From Scytolyngbya sp. HA4215-MV1 (GTDB lineage Bacteria > Cyanobacteriota > Cyanobacteriia > Leptolyngbyales > Leptolyngbyaceae): DNA of 64,000 nucleotides. This document shows positions 56,101 through 63,442 of the stretch, piece by piece. The stretch is from the NCBI GenBank assembly GCA_019359045.1, contig JAHHIA010000001.1, positions 434,001 to 498,000 on the forward strand, in the 5' to 3' direction. Position 1 is the stretch's first letter, and every line of letters starts with the position of its first letter. A program made the translations under genes and the position numbers. The notes beneath the pieces are model-generated. The model saw only the letters and a program-made list of their open reading frames with translations, ran no database searches and was not told the origin of the DNA.

Positions 56101-56398
56101 CTCGGCTCAAGTCAAACTGCAAGGTAATTTGGCTGCTCCCCAGCGCACTGGTAGAAGTCATGGAAGTAATGCCAGCAATGCTGGAGAACTGTTGCTCCAA
56201 AGGAGTTGCCACCGAGGATGCCATCGTTTCCGGGCTGGCTCCTGCCAGGTTTGCCGAGACCTGAATGGTGGGAAAGTCCACATTGGGCAGGTCGCTTACA
56301 GGCAACCAGTGGTAACTGGCAAGTCCGAAAATCAAGGTTCCCAGCATCACCAGGGTGGTCATGATCGGACGACGAATAAATATTTCGGAAAGATTCAT
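53165..56398 (-). CDS. RND efflux transporter permease (HAE1/AcrB family)
   Basis: This 1,077-residue inner-membrane pump has the full RND layout: one N-terminal helix (IFIRRPIMTTLVMLGTLIF), a large periplasmic domain, a central six-helix block, and a second copy of each. The proton-relay motif VVDDAVVMLENIVRH is intact. It starts with ATG 56398, overlapping the adaptor stop by 4 nt. A TolC-type outer-membrane partner is not in the window. Substrates cannot be told from sequence alone. The ligand-binding region includes a low-complexity serine-rich stretch (RSQSNSNSADQSG). Confidence 0.96.
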   Translation of the reverse strand: MNLSEIFIRRPIMTTLVMLGTLIFGLASYHWLPVSDLPNVDFPTIQVSANLAGASPETMASSVATPLEQQFSSIAGITSMTSTSALGSSQITLQFDLSRDIDGAAQDVQAAISKAARQLPSTMTTPPSYRKVNPADQPILYIALSSEVLPLSTVDKYAETQLAQRLSMIDGVAQVNVFGSQKYAVRVLVDPQSLSAKGMGVDEVSNAISQGNANLPTGTLYGQQQNLTVESNGQLTDAAAYRTLVVAYRNGAPVQLGDVAQVTDSVENDKVASWYNGKRAIVLAIQKQPGTNTVETVRKIKQVLPQFQKQLPAAVNLEILFDRSQPIKESIDDVQFTLMLTIALVVLVIFLFLRSISATLIPSLAVPLSLVATFGIMLLLGFSLNNLSLMALTLAVGFVVDDAVVMLENIVRHMEMGEKPMEAALNGSREIGFTILSMTISLVAVFIPILFMGGILGRLFKEFAVTMGVAILVSGVVSLSLTPMLCSRFLRPPHHHQSESSAGEDETNNIQSAPLQPKQRPQNFKARLYNASEQVFNAVQNAYAWSLRWSLKHHLLTMIFSGAILVATVVLFMVVPKGFIPSTDIGQITANTQAAQDISFPEMVKHQQQIANLIRRDPNVEAINSTVGAGGPNASSNSGRIFIRLKPRHDRPLSADEVVQELRPKLARIPGIRVFLQNPPAINIGGQQTKAQYQFTLQSPNFEELKEYGPKLEEELRKLAQLQDVNSDLQLNNPQLLVQVNRDQAATLGLNATQIETALGYAYGMRQISTIYAPDSQYQVILGVEPQYQQNADALNLLSVRSQSNSNSADQSGTETSSQSSSLVPLNSIANLERATGPLTVNHTGQLASVTLSFNLKPGISLGDVTDKIEQTARQILPASITTSFQGSAQAFQSSLQGLGWLLIAAILVIYIVLGILYENFVHPVTILSSLPSAGFGALLTLLLFHVDLNIYAFVGIILLIGIVKKNGIMMVDFAIEARQQGKTASKAIYEACLVRFRPIMMTTMAALLGTLPIALGIGAGADARRPLGLTVVGGLLFSQFLTLYLTPVFYTYMESWQEKLSKWRWQRRQQASHRPN

Positions 56399-57813
56399 GG
56401 TGGGTTCCCTTTCCCTGATTGCTTATCTGGGTTTGCTTGCTCTCCTTGCCCCTTCTCGCGGATTTTTACCCCCGGAGCCAGGTTAAATTGCCCATCAATC
56501 ACCACCCGATCGCCTGCCTGTAATCCCGATTTGATCACGGTTTGGTTCTCGATCGATTGCCCAACGACAACGGGATGAGCTTCCACTGTTTGATCGGGTT
56601 TAATCAGGTAAACAAAATTACCTTTTTGGCCAGTTTGGACTGCCGGTGCAGGCACAACGATCGCGTTAGGTTCCTCGGTCAGTCGCAGAACCACATTGAC
56701 AAATTGCCCAGGCGTTAACTTGCTGTCCTGGTTCGGAAACTGAGCTTTAAGCTTAATGGTTCCAGTGGCAGGATCAACGCCACTATCCACAAAGACCAAG
56801 ACACCTTGTGCAGTTACACCGGTATTATGAGGAGATTGTGCCTCAACCCGTAACTTGCCCTGTGCCTGGTACTTTTTGAGATCGGGCAACTGTCGTTGAG
56901 AAATGGAAAACTCGACATAGATGGGATGAATCTGGCTAATCACCACCAGCGGACTGGTGTCATTTTCCTTGACCAAATTCCCCTGATTGACGTTGAGTTT
57001 ACCGAGCCGTCCCTGATTGGGTGCATTAATCGACGTGTAAGACAACTGCACCCTGGCATTGTCAACCGCCGCATCTGCCGCACTCACATTGGCTTGGGCA
57101 CTTTGCAGATTGGCTCGAGCTGCCTCAACCGCTGCGATCGCATTGCCTACGTTACTTTGATCGGCAGTAACGACAGCCCTTTGGGCATCTGCGTTAGTAA
57201 GGAATTGATCGGCTTGCTCTCGACTGACTGCTCCCTCGTTGACCAAGGTAGAGTAGCGTTGCGCCTGGACATCGGCATTTTTTGCCTGGGCAATATCTTT
57301 CGCCACAGTTGCTTTTGCCTGGATAACCTGTGCGTTTGCCTGGGATAGCTGCGCCTTCGCCTGACTCACTTGAGCAACGGCCCTGGAACGGTTGGCGATC
57401 GCCTGTTCTAGGGCTGCCTGTAAGGGGCGAGCATCGATCGTGAACAATAAATCTCCTTGCTGTACTTCCTGCCCTTCCCGAAAGTAAACTCCCGTCAGGA
57501 CTCCTGCCACCTGAGACTTGACTGAGACGGTTGAGTAAGCCTGCACAGTACCAGTAGTCCGAATCAGGAGCGGCATAGCCTTGCGAGTCACCGTTGCTGC
57601 CACAATGGGAACTGCGGGCTTGTTCTCCCCTGGCTTAGGAGATTGGGCATCTGAAGCGGCACAGGCAGATAGGCAGGTCAATCCTAACAGCAGGAGTAAA
57701 TTTCCACTATTTCGGACAAAACAGGGAGACAGAATTACTCCGCGACTGCATTTAGACTGCTTGGGTTGTGGGCGATCGCACGTGGCTCTGGAAAAAAAAT
57801 CTGGAGGAAACAT
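56395..57813 (-). CDS. RND efflux periplasmic adaptor (membrane fusion protein), lipoprotein
   Basis: The product has a lipoprotein signal ending LGLTCLSAC with the lipobox Cys, then the adaptor core: TVQAYSTVSVKSQVAGVLTG (first lipoyl half), a long alanine/glutamine-rich alpha-helical hairpin, and a closing lipoyl half at YTSINAPNQGRLGKLNV. A beta-barrel domain follows. Its likely partner is the pump encoded immediately downstream (4-nt overlap). ATG 57813 is my choice, though it leaves about 30 residues before the hydrophobic core; GTG 57855 is possible. A symmetric site at 57876-57892 lies upstream. Confidence 0.93.
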   Translation of the reverse strand: MFPPDFFSRATCDRPQPKQSKCSRGVILSPCFVRNSGNLLLLLGLTCLSACAASDAQSPKPGENKPAVPIVAATVTRKAMPLLIRTTGTVQAYSTVSVKSQVAGVLTGVYFREGQEVQQGDLLFTIDARPLQAALEQAIANRSRAVAQVSQAKAQLSQANAQVIQAKATVAKDIAQAKNADVQAQRYSTLVNEGAVSREQADQFLTNADAQRAVVTADQSNVGNAIAAVEAARANLQSAQANVSAADAAVDNARVQLSYTSINAPNQGRLGKLNVNQGNLVKENDTSPLVVISQIHPIYVEFSISQRQLPDLKKYQAQGKLRVEAQSPHNTGVTAQGVLVFVDSGVDPATGTIKLKAQFPNQDSKLTPGQFVNVVLRLTEEPNAIVVPAPAVQTGQKGNFVYLIKPDQTVEAHPVVVGQSIENQTVIKSGLQAGDRVVIDGQFNLAPGVKIREKGQGEQANPDKQSGKGNPP

Positions 57814-57875
57814 AGAATTTAAGCGTTGAGCGATGTTCAAATCAGCACCGATCACCTAACAATCTATATGATTTT

Positions 57876-57892
57876 AGTTAGTAACACTAACT
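57876..57892. promoter_or_regulatory. Candidate MarR-type operator
   Basis: The sequence agttagt-aac-actaact has perfect 7-bp arms with a 3-nt spacer. It lies between the divergent RND operon and the marR-like gene, 63 nt from the adaptor start. MarR proteins commonly bind such 15-20 bp palindromes, so it is a good candidate for self- and pump-regulation. Confidence 0.6.
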
Positions 57893-58020
57893 GTTTGTTT
57901 TACAGCACATCAATTCATTTTGAGTATCTTTCTTGAGGCATAACTGTCTAAAGCGATCGGGTAAGATGCTCAATTACAAGCAACGACCCATTGACGACGA
58001 CCAGAACGTCGCTAAAATTC

Positions 58021-58485
58021 ATGAGCCTGGAGCAATCTGCCAGTTCTATTACCCCCGAACAATGTGCTGCCGATTTGATGGAAGCGATCCACCCGATCAT
58101 GCAGTTCATTCGAACTGAGATGCGAAGTGAGCGCGACCCTTCCCTATCGGTTCCTCAGTTCCGCGTCCTGGCATTTCTCAGCGTGCATCCAGATGTTTCC
58201 TTGTCTGAGGTGGCAGACCACTTGGGGGTGACTCGGGCAACTGCCTCCGCCCTGGTCGATCGGCTGGTTAAGCGGGGGTTAGTCGATCGGGCAGAGCATC
58301 CTCAAGAACGTCGCCATGTCATGCTCAGGCTGACAACGATCGGCAATGATCAGTTACAGCTGATGCGCGAAATCACTCGGAGCAAAATTGCCAAAATCCT
58401 AGCTGATTTTAGTGCAGAGGAGTTGGCACAGATGTCTAGTATTTTGTGCAGATTGGAGCAGATATTTATAGCTGCCTCTCTCTGA
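58021..58485 (+). CDS. MarR family transcriptional regulator
   Basis: This protein of about 154 residues has the MarR winged-helix layout: SVPQFRVLAFLSVHPDVSLS, the recognition helix region LGVTRATASALVDRLVKRGL, and the wing VDRAEHPQERRHVMLRLT. ATG 58021 gives the natural N-terminus; an upstream in-frame start at 57991 adds ten residues. It is divergent from the RND operon and probably represses it until a ligand binds. The symmetric site at 57876-57892 would be its operator. Confidence 0.92.
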   Translation: MSLEQSASSITPEQCAADLMEAIHPIMQFIRTEMRSERDPSLSVPQFRVLAFLSVHPDVSLSEVADHLGVTRATASALVDRLVKRGLVDRAEHPQERRHVMLRLTTIGNDQLQLMREITRSKIAKILADFSAEELAQMSSILCRLEQIFIAASL

Positions 58486-58696
58486 GATTCTATAATATGG
58501 GTCATTTTTCAGCAGTTTGAATCAGGCATTGGAAACTGCACACACGAGCACGATTTGATTGTGGCAGACATCACGGTAGAAGATGCGATCGCTCAAATTA
58601 AACAAGCCCATGAGCAAAAAGAATGAATTTTGCGGTTAGCTTCCTCCAGCGATCGCTCCTGTGTAGACCAGACCTGCAATCAATTATTATTTGCCA

Positions 58697-59689
58697 CTAA
58701 ATATCGCTTTCTCCTTCAAACAAGGTCTTCAGCGGCAGCGCATTCAAACCATGAATCTCGCAGAGATAGCGAGCCAGTACCTCACTCTGCCCATGCGTGA
58801 CATAAATCGTTTGCGCGCCCGTTTGGAGTACCGTATTCACCAATCCTTGCCAGTCGGCATGATCCGAAAGGGCAAACCCCCGTTCATATCCACCGCGCCG
58901 TCGCGCCCCCCGCACTGTCATCCAACCAGAAGCAAACGCCGTTTGGGGTTGAGAGAACCGCTTCATCCAGGACGATCGATGTCCTGAAGGTGGAGCCAGA
59001 ATTAAATCGCCATTGAATTTGTGGGCGCGAGGCATCTCCGAGACAGGGATGGTTTCTACCATCTTCACGCCCGCCTGTCGATAGATTTCCGTTAGCACAT
59101 GGATGGCACCATGCACATAAACAGGCTGAGTTGTAAATTTCGCGAGTTCTGCCAACACGCGTTGGGCTTTGCCAAAGGCATAGCAAAAGAGAATTGATGG
59201 ACGCTCGCGATCGCTTAGCCACCAGTCGTAAATTTGCCAACAGGTCTTCTCACCTGTTTCCCAGTGATAGATCGGTAGACCGAACGTTGCCTCAGTGATA
59301 AACGTGTTGCAGGGAACCACCTCAAACGCATCACAAGTCGGATCATAGCAGCGCTTATAGTCCCCCGAAATCACCCAAACCTCATCCCTATGCTCCACCC
59401 GAATCTGTGCCGAACCCAACACATGCCCCGCTGCGTGGAAAGATACCCAAGTGTCGCCCAGCTTCAGTTTTTCACTATACTCCACTCCCTGAAGCGCGAT
59501 CCCTTCGCCTAACCGCTTTTTCAAAATCCCGGCAGAGATACGCGTGGCAATATACTGACGCGATCCAGAACGAGCATGATCGGAATGGGCATGGGTAATC
59601 AGCGCTTGGTCAACCCCTTTCCAGGGATCGATAAAAAAGCCACCTGGTTCGCAATAAAGTCCTTCTGGCAGAACGGTAATCAATGACAT
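58697..59689 (-). CDS. Ligase-associated DNA exonuclease (metallo-beta-lactamase fold)
   Basis: The product (about 330 residues) has the metallo-beta-lactamase/beta-CASP metal motif ITHAHSDHARSG and FHAAGHVLGSAQI, followed by VWVISGDYKR. LILAPPSGHRSSW and FALSDHADWQGLV are the C-terminal motifs typical of the ligase-associated exonuclease group, which is usually paired with an ATP-dependent DNA ligase and a helicase. Those partners are not in this window. ATG 59689 is preferred to GTG 59701. Confidence 0.9.
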   Translation of the reverse strand: MSLITVLPEGLYCEPGGFFIDPWKGVDQALITHAHSDHARSGSRQYIATRISAGILKKRLGEGIALQGVEYSEKLKLGDTWVSFHAAGHVLGSAQIRVEHRDEVWVISGDYKRCYDPTCDAFEVVPCNTFITEATFGLPIYHWETGEKTCWQIYDWWLSDRERPSILFCYAFGKAQRVLAELAKFTTQPVYVHGAIHVLTEIYRQAGVKMVETIPVSEMPRAHKFNGDLILAPPSGHRSSWMKRFSQPQTAFASGWMTVRGARRRGGYERGFALSDHADWQGLVNTVLQTGAQTIYVTHGQSEVLARYLCEIHGLNALPLKTLFEGESDI

Positions 59690-59768
59690 GAGTGGTTGCA
59701 CGGCTCCTTGATCGGATCAGTCGTCTACCGTCCATTGCTCCATGCTCTTCTGTGAATCCTGCTTCCGG

Positions 59769-60875
59769 TTATGCCGGAGTCGTTTTGGCGCGGTTTTGTA
59801 GCAACTCAAGAATAGCGGGCTTTTCTAACAGCCCGACCAGAATACCATTCTCACGAATGACGGTCAGTGCTGAAATTTGTTTCTCTTCCAGAAGCTTGAC
59901 CACTTCCAGCAAGGGCTGACTGGATGGCACAATGCGGGATTGTTCGATCGGCTGCACCAGTTCACCCATCTGCATTTCTGACCAGCGCTCGACCGGAATC
60001 GTTTGCAGGGCATCGATCGCCACTTCACCCAGCAATCGCCCTGCATCATCGGTCACCAGGAACTTGCGCCAGTTATCAGCACTGAGAATCCGCTGATCGG
60101 CAAAGGCTCGCAAAGACAAGTTCGCAGAGACGATCGGTCCATTGGGCAAAACTGCATCTGCTGCCGTCAACCCGGTAAATTGTTCCTGAACCGTAGCATA
60201 CTGAGCAGCTCGACCGGCATTTTGTAGCAAAAACAGACCAATCAAAGCATTCCACAGGTTACTGGAATTGCCTGTGAGCAAAAGCGGCACCAGTCCAGAA
60301 GCGATCGCCACCCAGCCAAAAATTTGCCCCACCCGTCCGGCAAACACAATCCCTTTATTAGGATTGCCTGTTACCTTCCAAACCAGCGCCTTGAGGATAT
60401 TGCCTCCATCCAATGGCAAACCAGGAATCAGATTGAACAATGCCAGCGCCAGATTGACATAAGCCAGCACTCCTAGCACCACCGCCAGCGCACCTGACCA
60501 AGGCAAGCTAATACGAATAGCTGTAAACAAAAGAAAGAGAAAAATGCTGACTAACGGACCTGCGATCGCCACCCAAAAGGCTCCGGCAGGAGTTTTTGAC
60601 TCTTTTTCTAAACTGGCAATGCCGCCAAACAAAAATAGTGTAATTGAATGCACTCGAATCCCCTGACTCAGCGCCACAAAGCTATGTCCCAATTCGTGGG
60701 CAAGCACCGAGGCAAACAAGAGTAATGCCGTTGCTAAGCCCCAGAGCCAGGGAGCACCCGCAGCTGAAAACTGTGTGCCGTAAACCCAGGTCACCAGCGC
60801 CAACACAACAAACCAGGACGGGTTGATATAAAAAGGAATGCCAAATAAATTACCAACACGAATATTGCCATTCAT
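59769..60875 (-). CDS. M50 site-2 protease family protein with C-terminal CBS domains
   Basis: This 368-residue intramembrane zinc metalloprotease-like protein has HELGH (60-64) in a membrane helix and the second metal motif N-x-x-P-x-x-P-LDGG ending at about residue 158. Roughly six hydrophobic segments cover residues 15-225. The last 140 residues include two CBS-like repeats, with SANLSLRAF, then LVTDDAGRLLGEV, IVPSSQPLLEVVKLL and LTVIRENGILVGLL. CBS domains often sense adenine nucleotides. The natural substrate is unknown. Confidence 0.93.
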   Translation of the reverse strand: MNGNIRVGNLFGIPFYINPSWFVVLALVTWVYGTQFSAAGAPWLWGLATALLLFASVLAHELGHSFVALSQGIRVHSITLFLFGGIASLEKESKTPAGAFWVAIAGPLVSIFLFLLFTAIRISLPWSGALAVVLGVLAYVNLALALFNLIPGLPLDGGNILKALVWKVTGNPNKGIVFAGRVGQIFGWVAIASGLVPLLLTGNSSNLWNALIGLFLLQNAGRAAQYATVQEQFTGLTAADAVLPNGPIVSANLSLRAFADQRILSADNWRKFLVTDDAGRLLGEVAIDALQTIPVERWSEMQMGELVQPIEQSRIVPSSQPLLEVVKLLEEKQISALTVIRENGILVGLLEKPAILELLQNRAKTTPA

Positions 60876-60886
60876 ACGGTGACCTC

Positions 60887-61183
60887 TTAATGAATTGCGG
60901 ACCCTGCGTCCACTTCATGTTCTAATTGTAACGAAATGTTAAAAAGGCTTTGTGTTAGCTTTTGTCGTGAAAACCGTCTATCTGTTGCAGTTCCCAATCT
61001 TGCCAAAGGTAGTGTTTTAAAAGTGTTGTTGGTATTTTTGAAAGCTTTGCTCAGCAAAGCTTTCAAAAATACCAACAACATGTCTAGAACATAGCCCATG
61101 CCAGAGAACGAAAAGATGGCTCCAAAGAAGACGCACGAAGAAAGTGCGCCGAACCCGATAGAGGAGAAAATAGAAGTCTGCAT
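60887..61183 (-). CDS. Doubtful 98-residue hydrophobic open frame
   Basis: The frame starts with ATG 61183 and begins with a hydrophobic stretch (FGALSSCVFFGAIFSFSG). It crosses a perfect 27-bp hairpin and its start is only 12 nt from the divergent hpt start, which would put the two promoters inside each other's genes. The second half looks like random polar sequence. I consider it probably not real. Confidence 0.2.
   Translation of the reverse strand: MQTSIFSSIGFGALSSCVFFGAIFSFSGMGYVLDMLLVFLKALLSKAFKNTNNTFKTLPLARLGTATDRRFSRQKLTQSLFNISLQLEHEVDAGSAIH
61024..61080. repeat. Perfect 27-bp inverted repeat with 3-nt loop
   Basis: The arms 61024-61050 and 61054-61080 are exact reverse complements around the loop tca. 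No T-run follows on either side. It lies between the M50 protease and hpt genes. It could be a bidirectional transcription barrier, an RNA stabiliser or a cruciform-forming repeat. Confidence 0.9.
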
Positions 61184-61198
61184 TGTAACAACACAGTG

Positions 61199-61762
61199 AT
61201 GAAAGAAAATTTGGTTTCCTTAATCTCTAAGGAAGAGATTGTTTTGGCTGTTAATCGGCTGGCGCAAGCCCTCGATCGCGATTATGCCGATCGTACTCCA
61301 GTTGTGGTCGGGGTTCTGAAGGGAAGTTTTATTTTTCTGGCAGACCTGATCAGAGCGATGCAAACCACGATCGCCAATGTAGAACTGATTCGCCTTTCCA
61401 GTTATGGCGCTGCGACTGTTAGCGCGGGTGAGGCAACCCTCTTACTAGGTCTCAAAGAAGACACTGTGAGGGGACGAGATGTCATCCTGGTGGAAGATAT
61501 TGTAGATACGGGTATTTCAACCACTGCGGCTCTCCAGTATTTGAAACGCTATCAGCCGGCCTCCATAAAGCTCTGTGCCTTGTTGGATAAACCAGCGCGC
61601 AGACGAACCCCTGTCACGATCGATTATCTGGGGTTCAAGGTGCCTGATCAATTCATTGTGGGTTATGGAATTGACTTTGACGAAAAATATCGACAGCTTC
61701 CCGGGATCTATGCGCTGGAGCGATCGATGAAATCGGACGTATCAGGCAGCATCAGAGTGTAG
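61199..61762 (+). CDS. hpt: Hypoxanthine phosphoribosyltransferase
   Basis: This protein of about 187 residues salvages hypoxanthine (and often guanine) to nucleotides using PRPP. It shows the PRPP-binding motif VILVEDIVDTGIST (the ED-x-x-DTG pattern), the loop VVVGVLKGSFIFLADL, and the Hpt-type C-terminal VPDQFIVGYGIDFDEKYR. ATG 61199 follows an in-frame GTG at 61196; either could be used. The gene is independent of the polysaccharide locus. Confidence 0.96.
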   Translation: MKENLVSLISKEEIVLAVNRLAQALDRDYADRTPVVVGVLKGSFIFLADLIRAMQTTIANVELIRLSSYGAATVSAGEATLLLGLKEDTVRGRDVILVEDIVDTGISTTAALQYLKRYQPASIKLCALLDKPARRRTPVTIDYLGFKVPDQFIVGYGIDFDEKYRQLPGIYALERSMKSDVSGSIRV

Positions 61763-61780
61763 GCTTTGACAGGTCAAGTT

Positions 61781-61810
61781 TAAAGAAAAACAGGAAGCGT
61801 ATGCTTCCTG
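61781..61810 (-). terminator. Rho-independent terminator of the DUF1517 gene
   Basis: The palindrome caggaagc-gtat-gcttcctg occupies 61791-61810. On the minus strand it is followed by TTTTTCTTT. It lies about 36 nt past the stop codon of the DUF1517 gene, a standard intrinsic terminator layout. It may also slow reading-through from hpt. Confidence 0.75.
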
Positions 61811-61845
61811 CTTCCCTACAAGAAATAGGCTATCGAAATTGCTAA

Positions 61846-62823
61846 CTAGATCAGTTTAAGGTCAGGGTATTCTGCAATCAACTCATCCGTCGAAAGAGTA
61901 TCTCCGGCTGCTTGAGGTTCCCAGAGGACTTCTAGCGCCAACAGACGATCGCTAGAGACCCCTCCCAACAGACTCAACGCCTGGCGCACCTCTTCTGTAC
62001 CGCGAATTTCAGGTAATTTTAGGTCTCCCTGAGCCGCAACCAGCAACGTTGCGACAATATATTCACCCGGAGCCTCATTGACAGAATTTACCAGGGAACC
62101 CTCCCCTTCGCCAGGAGGCAGAGTTGCTGGTACATCCGCCTGACCCAGCTTTTGTCCTTTGACATTAGAAACGGTTTCTTTTGCCAATTTGCTACGCTCA
62201 GTTAACACCATGCGGTTAAACTGGGTCTCGGCTGATTCTAACCGGGTTTGCTGGGCTGCCGATCCAGCATAAACCCAGTATTCGGGATGGCGGAGCAAGG
62301 CTAGCGAGGTTTCTTGTAACACCTGCGCCAGCCCTTCTGAAGAGTCGGTATTTGCCTTCTGAGCAATCCGGTTCAGATCGGTTTGCAGTTCCCGTGCGCT
62401 TGCCAGTAAACCGACCTGTAAGCGGGTAAGAGAGACCTTGGGATTGCTGATGTACCCTCCCTCAATCTGACTATCAGAAGTTGTGGCACGACGGAAGCTC
62501 TGCACCAAAAAGTTGGCGATCGCAATAAAAATCAGGATTGTAAACAACCCACCAAAGCCCCCGCCAATGCCAAAGAACGGAAAGAGGAAAGGAAAGCCAA
62601 ACCCACCGCCGCCAGGATAATAGCCACCGCCACCGGGAGGGGCATAGCTGCGAGGAGGTGCGTAGGTACGACTTGGCATCCGGAAGGAACCGCCACCAAT
62701 TCGCCCACCACTCCGCGCTGCCAGTGCACTAGCAGGTTGACCCAGTGCCATCACCAAAACCAGGCTCAGCAGGAACAGGGTTTTCAAAAAGGGTTTGATA
62801 GAAGAGAAAAGTTTTTCACGCAT
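61846..62823 (-). CDS. DUF1517 domain-containing membrane protein
   Basis: This 325-residue protein has a signal peptide or first helix (TLFLLSLVLVMALGQPASALA), then a Gly/Pro/Tyr-rich linker (about 38-75) and a hydrophobic FGGLFTILIFIAIANFLVQ helix. The C-terminal domain has VGLLASARELQTDLNRIAQK and EYIVATLLVAAQGDLKLP, typical of DUF1517 proteins found in cyanobacteria and chloroplasts. The function is not established. It is preceded by its own promoter region and followed by a clear terminator, so it is probably monocistronic. Confidence 0.92.
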   Translation of the reverse strand: MREKLFSSIKPFLKTLFLLSLVLVMALGQPASALAARSGGRIGGGSFRMPSRTYAPPRSYAPPGGGGYYPGGGGFGFPFLFPFFGIGGGFGGLFTILIFIAIANFLVQSFRRATTSDSQIEGGYISNPKVSLTRLQVGLLASARELQTDLNRIAQKANTDSSEGLAQVLQETSLALLRHPEYWVYAGSAAQQTRLESAETQFNRMVLTERSKLAKETVSNVKGQKLGQADVPATLPPGEGEGSLVNSVNEAPGEYIVATLLVAAQGDLKLPEIRGTEEVRQALSLLGGVSSDRLLALEVLWEPQAAGDTLSTDELIAEYPDLKLI

Positions 62824-63125
62824 AAGACTTACCTATCCCAGCTCATTCACACTATATCGGCTCTGACAGCCTCACGGTTTCGCAAAGATCTTCTCAAGAT
62901 TTACAGATAGGAAGCTGCCCACATGAGCCTGAAACCGTAACCCTTGATTCACGCTTTTGTTAAAAGTTGTAAACTTAGGCTACTTTTCTACTGTACCGCT
63001 TTCCCAGAGAGGGGGGAATTATTGGCAGAGGCAAAGAACGGGGGGATTACCGAACTGGATAGGGAGGGGGGGAGGGGGGAGAATACTGAGATCCTTTTCT
63101 GATCTGCGCTTGCGCCAACACCCCA
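62824..63125. other. 0.3 kb gap with a G-rich tract
   Basis: No gene is supported between the DUF1517 start and the thiS stop. The segment 63009-63081 has several guanine runs: 63011-63016, 63040-63045, 63062-63064, 63066-63072 and 63074-63079. A G-quadruplex on the plus strand is possible. Confidence 0.6.
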
Positions 63126-63350
63126 TCACCCTCCTCCGACGATCGTCACAATCTCCAGCCGATCTCCTTCCTGCAAGAGCGTATCTGTCCAAAATTGTCG
63201 ATGCAGAATTTCGCCGTTATATTCGATCGCAACTAACCGAGGATTTAATCCTAATTGTTCTAAATAGTGAGGGAGTGGGGTTGCGATTGCACAAGTTTTC
63301 GCTTCGCCATTAACTTGCAGCGTAATCTGAGTAGACAACGGGTTGCTCAT
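63126..63350 (-). CDS. thiS: Sulfur carrier protein ThiS
   Basis: This 74-residue beta-grasp protein has ITLQVNGEAKTC at the start, ALPHYL-type helix residues, LVAIEYNGEILHR and the diagnostic C-terminal EIVTIVGGG, where the Gly-Gly end is adenylated and thiocarboxylated to deliver sulfur for the thiazole ring of thiamine. No other thi gene is seen next to it in the window. Confidence 0.93.
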   Translation of the reverse strand: MSNPLSTQITLQVNGEAKTCAIATPLPHYLEQLGLNPRLVAIEYNGEILHRQFWTDTLLQEGDRLEIVTIVGGG

Positions 63351-63442
63351 GAGTCAAAAATCGATCAACAGATGAAATCGTGGTTGAGTCTTTAATACTA
63401 AGCCTTTCCGTAGGGCTTGTTGCAGAGATAATACCTTGGAAT

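Noticed and set aside
55988-56578. 196-codon plus-strand frame
   Set aside because: It is antisense to the RND permease and adaptor genes, whose families are certain.
58486-58626. Open stretch ending in an AIAQIKQAHEQKE-type helix after marR
   Set aside because: It has no proper start codon and is only 46 codons long; perhaps a remnant of a gene, but no family is recognised.
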